DNA from: Alphaproteobacteria bacterium
GTDB lineage: Bacteria; Pseudomonadota; Alphaproteobacteria; Sphingomonadales; Emcibacteraceae
Direction of reading: 5' to 3'
Length of the DNA: 6,869 nucleotides
NCBI GenBank assembly: GCA_002402225.1
Contig: NVVM01000006.1
Location: forward strand, 43,713 to 50,581
Part shown: positions 5,271 through 6,869 of the stretch, piece by piece
How positions within the stretch are numbered: position 1 is the stretch's first letter
Layout of the letters: each line of letters begins with the position of its first letter
Notes under the pieces: model-generated
The model's input: only the letters and a program-made list of their open reading frames with translations
The model's database searches: none
Told to the model about the DNA's origin: nothing
Translations under genes and position numbers: made by a program

Positions 5271-6590
5271 TCAAGCCACCTCACTTTTTTTATTTTTGGC
5301 AAAAAGATCATGGAGAACCGGAAATATATCCTCAGGCCGGGTCACTTTTTTCAGGGCAAAATTCTGATGGGACAGCTTGAGTTCTTCGTAAGCCTGCCAC
5401 AGGCGGGTGGCATTATTATCGCCCGGAAACATTTCAGCTTCATGGCTATCCCATACTTCCACATAGGCAAAATATTGGCACATAGGCAAAATATTTTGGG
5501 TTAAAAGATGCTGGCAATGGGCATTATCACTGTTTAAATTGTCACCGTCAGAGGCCTGAGCGGCATAAATATTCCAGTCCTCCGGTGGGTAACGGTCTTT
5601 GATGATCTTTTGCATCACTTCGAGTGCGGTGGAAACGATGGTGCCGCCGGTTTCCCGGGAATGGAAAAAAGTTTCCTCGTCCACTTCGCTGGCAAGATGG
5701 GTATGGCGAATGAAAATCACGTCAACCTTGGTATATTGCCGCACCAGAAACAGATGCAGCAGCATAAAGAAACGTTTGGCCAGTTCCTTGTGGGTTTCCC
5801 CCATAGAGCCTGATACATCCATCAGGCAGAACATGACGGCGTGGGTATTGGGTTTTTCTATTTCGGTAAAACTTGTATAGCGCACGTCCAAAGGATCGAT
5901 ATAGGGCACCACCTTTCGGCGTCTTTTCTTAACTTCCAATTCTTCAAGCAGGGCGATCAGTTTATTCTGTTCTTTGATCGTATGCTTCTTTTGCTGGCGC
6001 AGAGCGGTGATTTTTTCTTCCAGCTCCGTTATTTCTTCGTCGCGGGGACGCCGCAGACACAAACGGCGCGCAAGGCTATTACGCATGGTCAGTTTCAGGT
6101 TGAGATTGCTGGGGGAGCCTTGCCGCTTGTATCCGGCGCGGGTATATTCATGGGTGACTTCTTCTTTGATAGATTTTTTGATAAAATCAGGAAGCGCCAT
6201 ATTTTCAAAAAAGATATCCAGAAATTCATCACGGGTCAGGGTAAAGTGAAAACCATCTTCGCCTTCGCCGCCCTCGCTGGCATCGCGGCCGCCCTGACCC
6301 TGGCCCTTTGAAGGGGGACGTTTAATTTTATCGCCGGGCATGAAGTCCTTGTTGCCGGGCATGACCCTGTCATGAATCCCCTTATCTGAATCGCCCGTAA
6401 AACGGGGTTCATATAATCCATCAGAAGGTATTTTTATCCGCTCGCCGCCATCGGTGTTGCTGATTTTACGATTTGCAATGGCTTCATTGACCGCTTTTTT
6501 GATCTGGGTTTTGGCACGATCAATGAAACGTTGACGATTGGACAGGCTTTTGCCCTTCGGGTTTAGCCTTCTGTCGATTATATGCATCAT
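5271..6590 (-). CDS. DUF444 (YeaH/YhbH) family protein with von Willebrand A-like domain
   Basis: This 439-residue protein matches the length of YeaH/DUF444. The N-terminus has the family signature IDRRLNPKGKSLSNRQRFIDRAK (5-27), then a flexible Gly/Gln/Glu-rich stretch (about 94-113). A charged helical segment at 184-225 may form a coiled coil. The C-terminal half is a von Willebrand A-like fold: the metal-site motif is DVSGS (Asp258, Ser260, Ser262), with Thr317 in ETGGT and SDGD (347-350) as the further expected ligands. Such domains bind Mg2+ and mediate protein contacts. In E. coli yeaH is cotranscribed with the kinase gene yeaG, and both act in the response to sustained nitrogen starvation. 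Here the ATG is 13 bp after the kinase stop, with TAGGAG overlapping that stop as the ribosome binding site. A second Met follows directly. The biochemical function is undefined; a scaffold or substrate-recruitment role for the kinase is inference. Confidence 0.94.
   Translation of the reverse strand: MMHIIDRRLNPKGKSLSNRQRFIDRAKTQIKKAVNEAIANRKISNTDGGERIKIPSDGLYEPRFTGDSDKGIHDRVMPGNKDFMPGDKIKRPPSKGQGQGGRDASEGGEGEDGFHFTLTRDEFLDIFFENMALPDFIKKSIKEEVTHEYTRAGYKRQGSPSNLNLKLTMRNSLARRLCLRRPRDEEITELEEKITALRQQKKHTIKEQNKLIALLEELEVKKRRRKVVPYIDPLDVRYTSFTEIEKPNTHAVMFCLMDVSGSMGETHKELAKRFFMLLHLFLVRQYTKVDVIFIRHTHLASEVDEETFFHSRETGGTIVSTALEVMQKIIKDRYPPEDWNIYAAQASDGDNLNSDNAHCQHLLTQNILPMCQYFAYVEVWDSHEAEMFPGDNNATRLWQAYEELKLSHQNFALKKVTRPEDIFPVLHDLFAKNKKSEVA
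5278..5282 (-). promoter_or_regulatory. Ribosome binding site for SpoVR inside the DUF444 gene
   Basis: Read on the minus strand, GAGG followed by TGGCTTGA precedes the SpoVR ATG at 5270. The site sits in the last codons of the DUF444 gene, whose TGA directly abuts the ATG, so ribosomes ending DUF444 can reinitiate on spoVR. Confidence 0.6.
5460..5495. repeat. Tandem 17-bp direct repeat inside the DUF444 gene
   Basis: CACATAGGCAAAATATT occurs at 5460-5476 and again at 5479-5495, a 19-bp period with 2 bp between copies. Because 19 is not a multiple of three, the two copies are read in different frames, giving NILPMC and then QYFAYV in the protein. The reading frame continues into normal family sequence on both sides, so the gene is not disrupted. 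Confidence 0.75.
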
Positions 6591-6600
6591 AAGACATTAT

Positions 6601-6606
6601 CTCCTA
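6601..6606 (-). promoter_or_regulatory. Ribosome binding site for DUF444 overlapping the kinase stop codon
   Basis: The minus-strand TAGGAG contains the TAG stop of the kinase gene and lies 10 nt before ATG 6590. The overlap suggests that translation of the kinase and DUF444 genes is linked. Confidence 0.55.
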
Positions 6607-6869
6607 GCCGGCTTTATTAACGCGCATATACCATTCAACGAGCCTGTGAACCTGCCGCTCGCTATAACCGCGTTCGGTCAGGCGAGAGACGAAGTCATGA
6701 TGTTTGCTTTCGGTGTTTTTATCCTTTTTGGACCCAAAGCTGATGATCGGCAGCAGGTCTTCCACACTGCTGAACATGCGTTTTTCGATAACTTGACGCA
6801 ATTTTTCATAGGAGGTCCATTTTGGATTATTGCCCGCGTTATTGGCCCGTGCGCGCAGGGCAAATTTGA
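6604..6869 (-). CDS. prkA: PrkA/YeaG family serine protein kinase, C-terminal end
   Basis: The open frame runs in from the right edge and gives 88 C-terminal residues. The segments RARANNAGNNPKWTSYEKLR, RMFSSVEDLLPIISFGSKK, and HDFVSRLTERGYSERQVHRLVEWYMRV match the end of PrkA/YeaG as I know it. PrkA is a soluble protein of about 640-690 residues with an AAA+-like nucleotide-binding domain and a C-terminal kinase-like region; E. coli YeaG has Ser/Thr kinase activity and is induced in starvation. Only the tail is here, so the Walker motifs and active-site residues cannot be checked. No start codon belongs to the visible part: the true start is several hundred codons to the right, and the TTG at 6801 is internal. 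The gene directly precedes DUF444 and spoVR, the conserved order for this set, which supports the identification. Confidence 0.9.
   Translation of the reverse strand, partial: KFALRARANNAGNNPKWTSYEKLRQVIEKRMFSSVEDLLPIISFGSKKDKNTESKHHDFVSRLTERGYSERQVHRLVEWYMRVNKAG

Noticed and set aside
5841..6311. 156-codon plus-strand open frame opposite the DUF444 gene
   Set aside because: It lies wholly antisense to a well-supported conserved gene, has a biased Phe-rich composition typical of antisense shadows, and matches no family I recognise.
6331..6364. Repeated GCCGGGCATGA 21 bp apart as a possible operator
   Set aside because: It is in frame inside the DUF444 gene and encodes the family segment MPGNKDFMPGDK, so coding constraint explains it.

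Overview
The window looks like ordinary chromosome from a Gram-negative proteobacterium. Sec signal peptides and a lipobox point to an envelope with a periplasm. YceI and cytochrome b561 genes lie together, as is common in proteobacteria, and a kinase/DUF444/SpoVR operon is present. The small two-helix protein resembles DUF6460, which I know mainly from Alphaproteobacteria, so a moderate-GC alphaproteobacterium is my best guess (inference, not proven). I see no insertion sequence, phage gene, tRNA, rRNA or CRISPR array, and no abrupt change in composition.

Layout, left to right. (1) 1-717 (+): the C-terminal part of an aldehyde dehydrogenase of the PaaN type (phenylacetate degradation), cut by the window edge and closed by a clear intrinsic terminator at 739-778. 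(2) 831-3709 (+): six small genes that run as one or two transcription units. They encode a short lipoprotein, a DUF6460-like two-helix membrane protein, a periplasmic YceI lipocalin-like protein, a four-helix cytochrome b561, a second and divergent YceI protein, and a DoxX-like membrane protein. (3) 3717-6869 (-): a convergent operon read right to left, namely the C-terminus of the PrkA/YeaG serine protein kinase (cut by the edge), a DUF444/YeaH protein with a von Willebrand A-type metal site, and a SpoVR/YcgB family protein.

How the genes fit together. The middle block looks like an envelope redox module: YceI proteins bind isoprenoid or quinone-like lipids, cytochrome b561 moves electrons between quinones and b haems in the inner membrane, and DoxX-like proteins are often linked to membrane redox or thiol stress. 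The two unknown small envelope proteins just upstream may belong to the same unit. The right-hand block is the conserved PrkA-DUF444-SpoVR set, tied in enterobacteria to starvation and stationary-phase stress. Its three genes are tightly packed (13 bp, then 0 bp apart), which suggests coordinated translation. The two blocks meet tail to tail with only 7 bp between stop codons.

The window holds no obviously new defence or mobile system. The most interesting leads are the two dissimilar YceI proteins flanking one cytochrome b561, the uncharacterised lipoprotein/DUF6460 pair, and the His/Glu motifs in SpoVR that look like a metal site.
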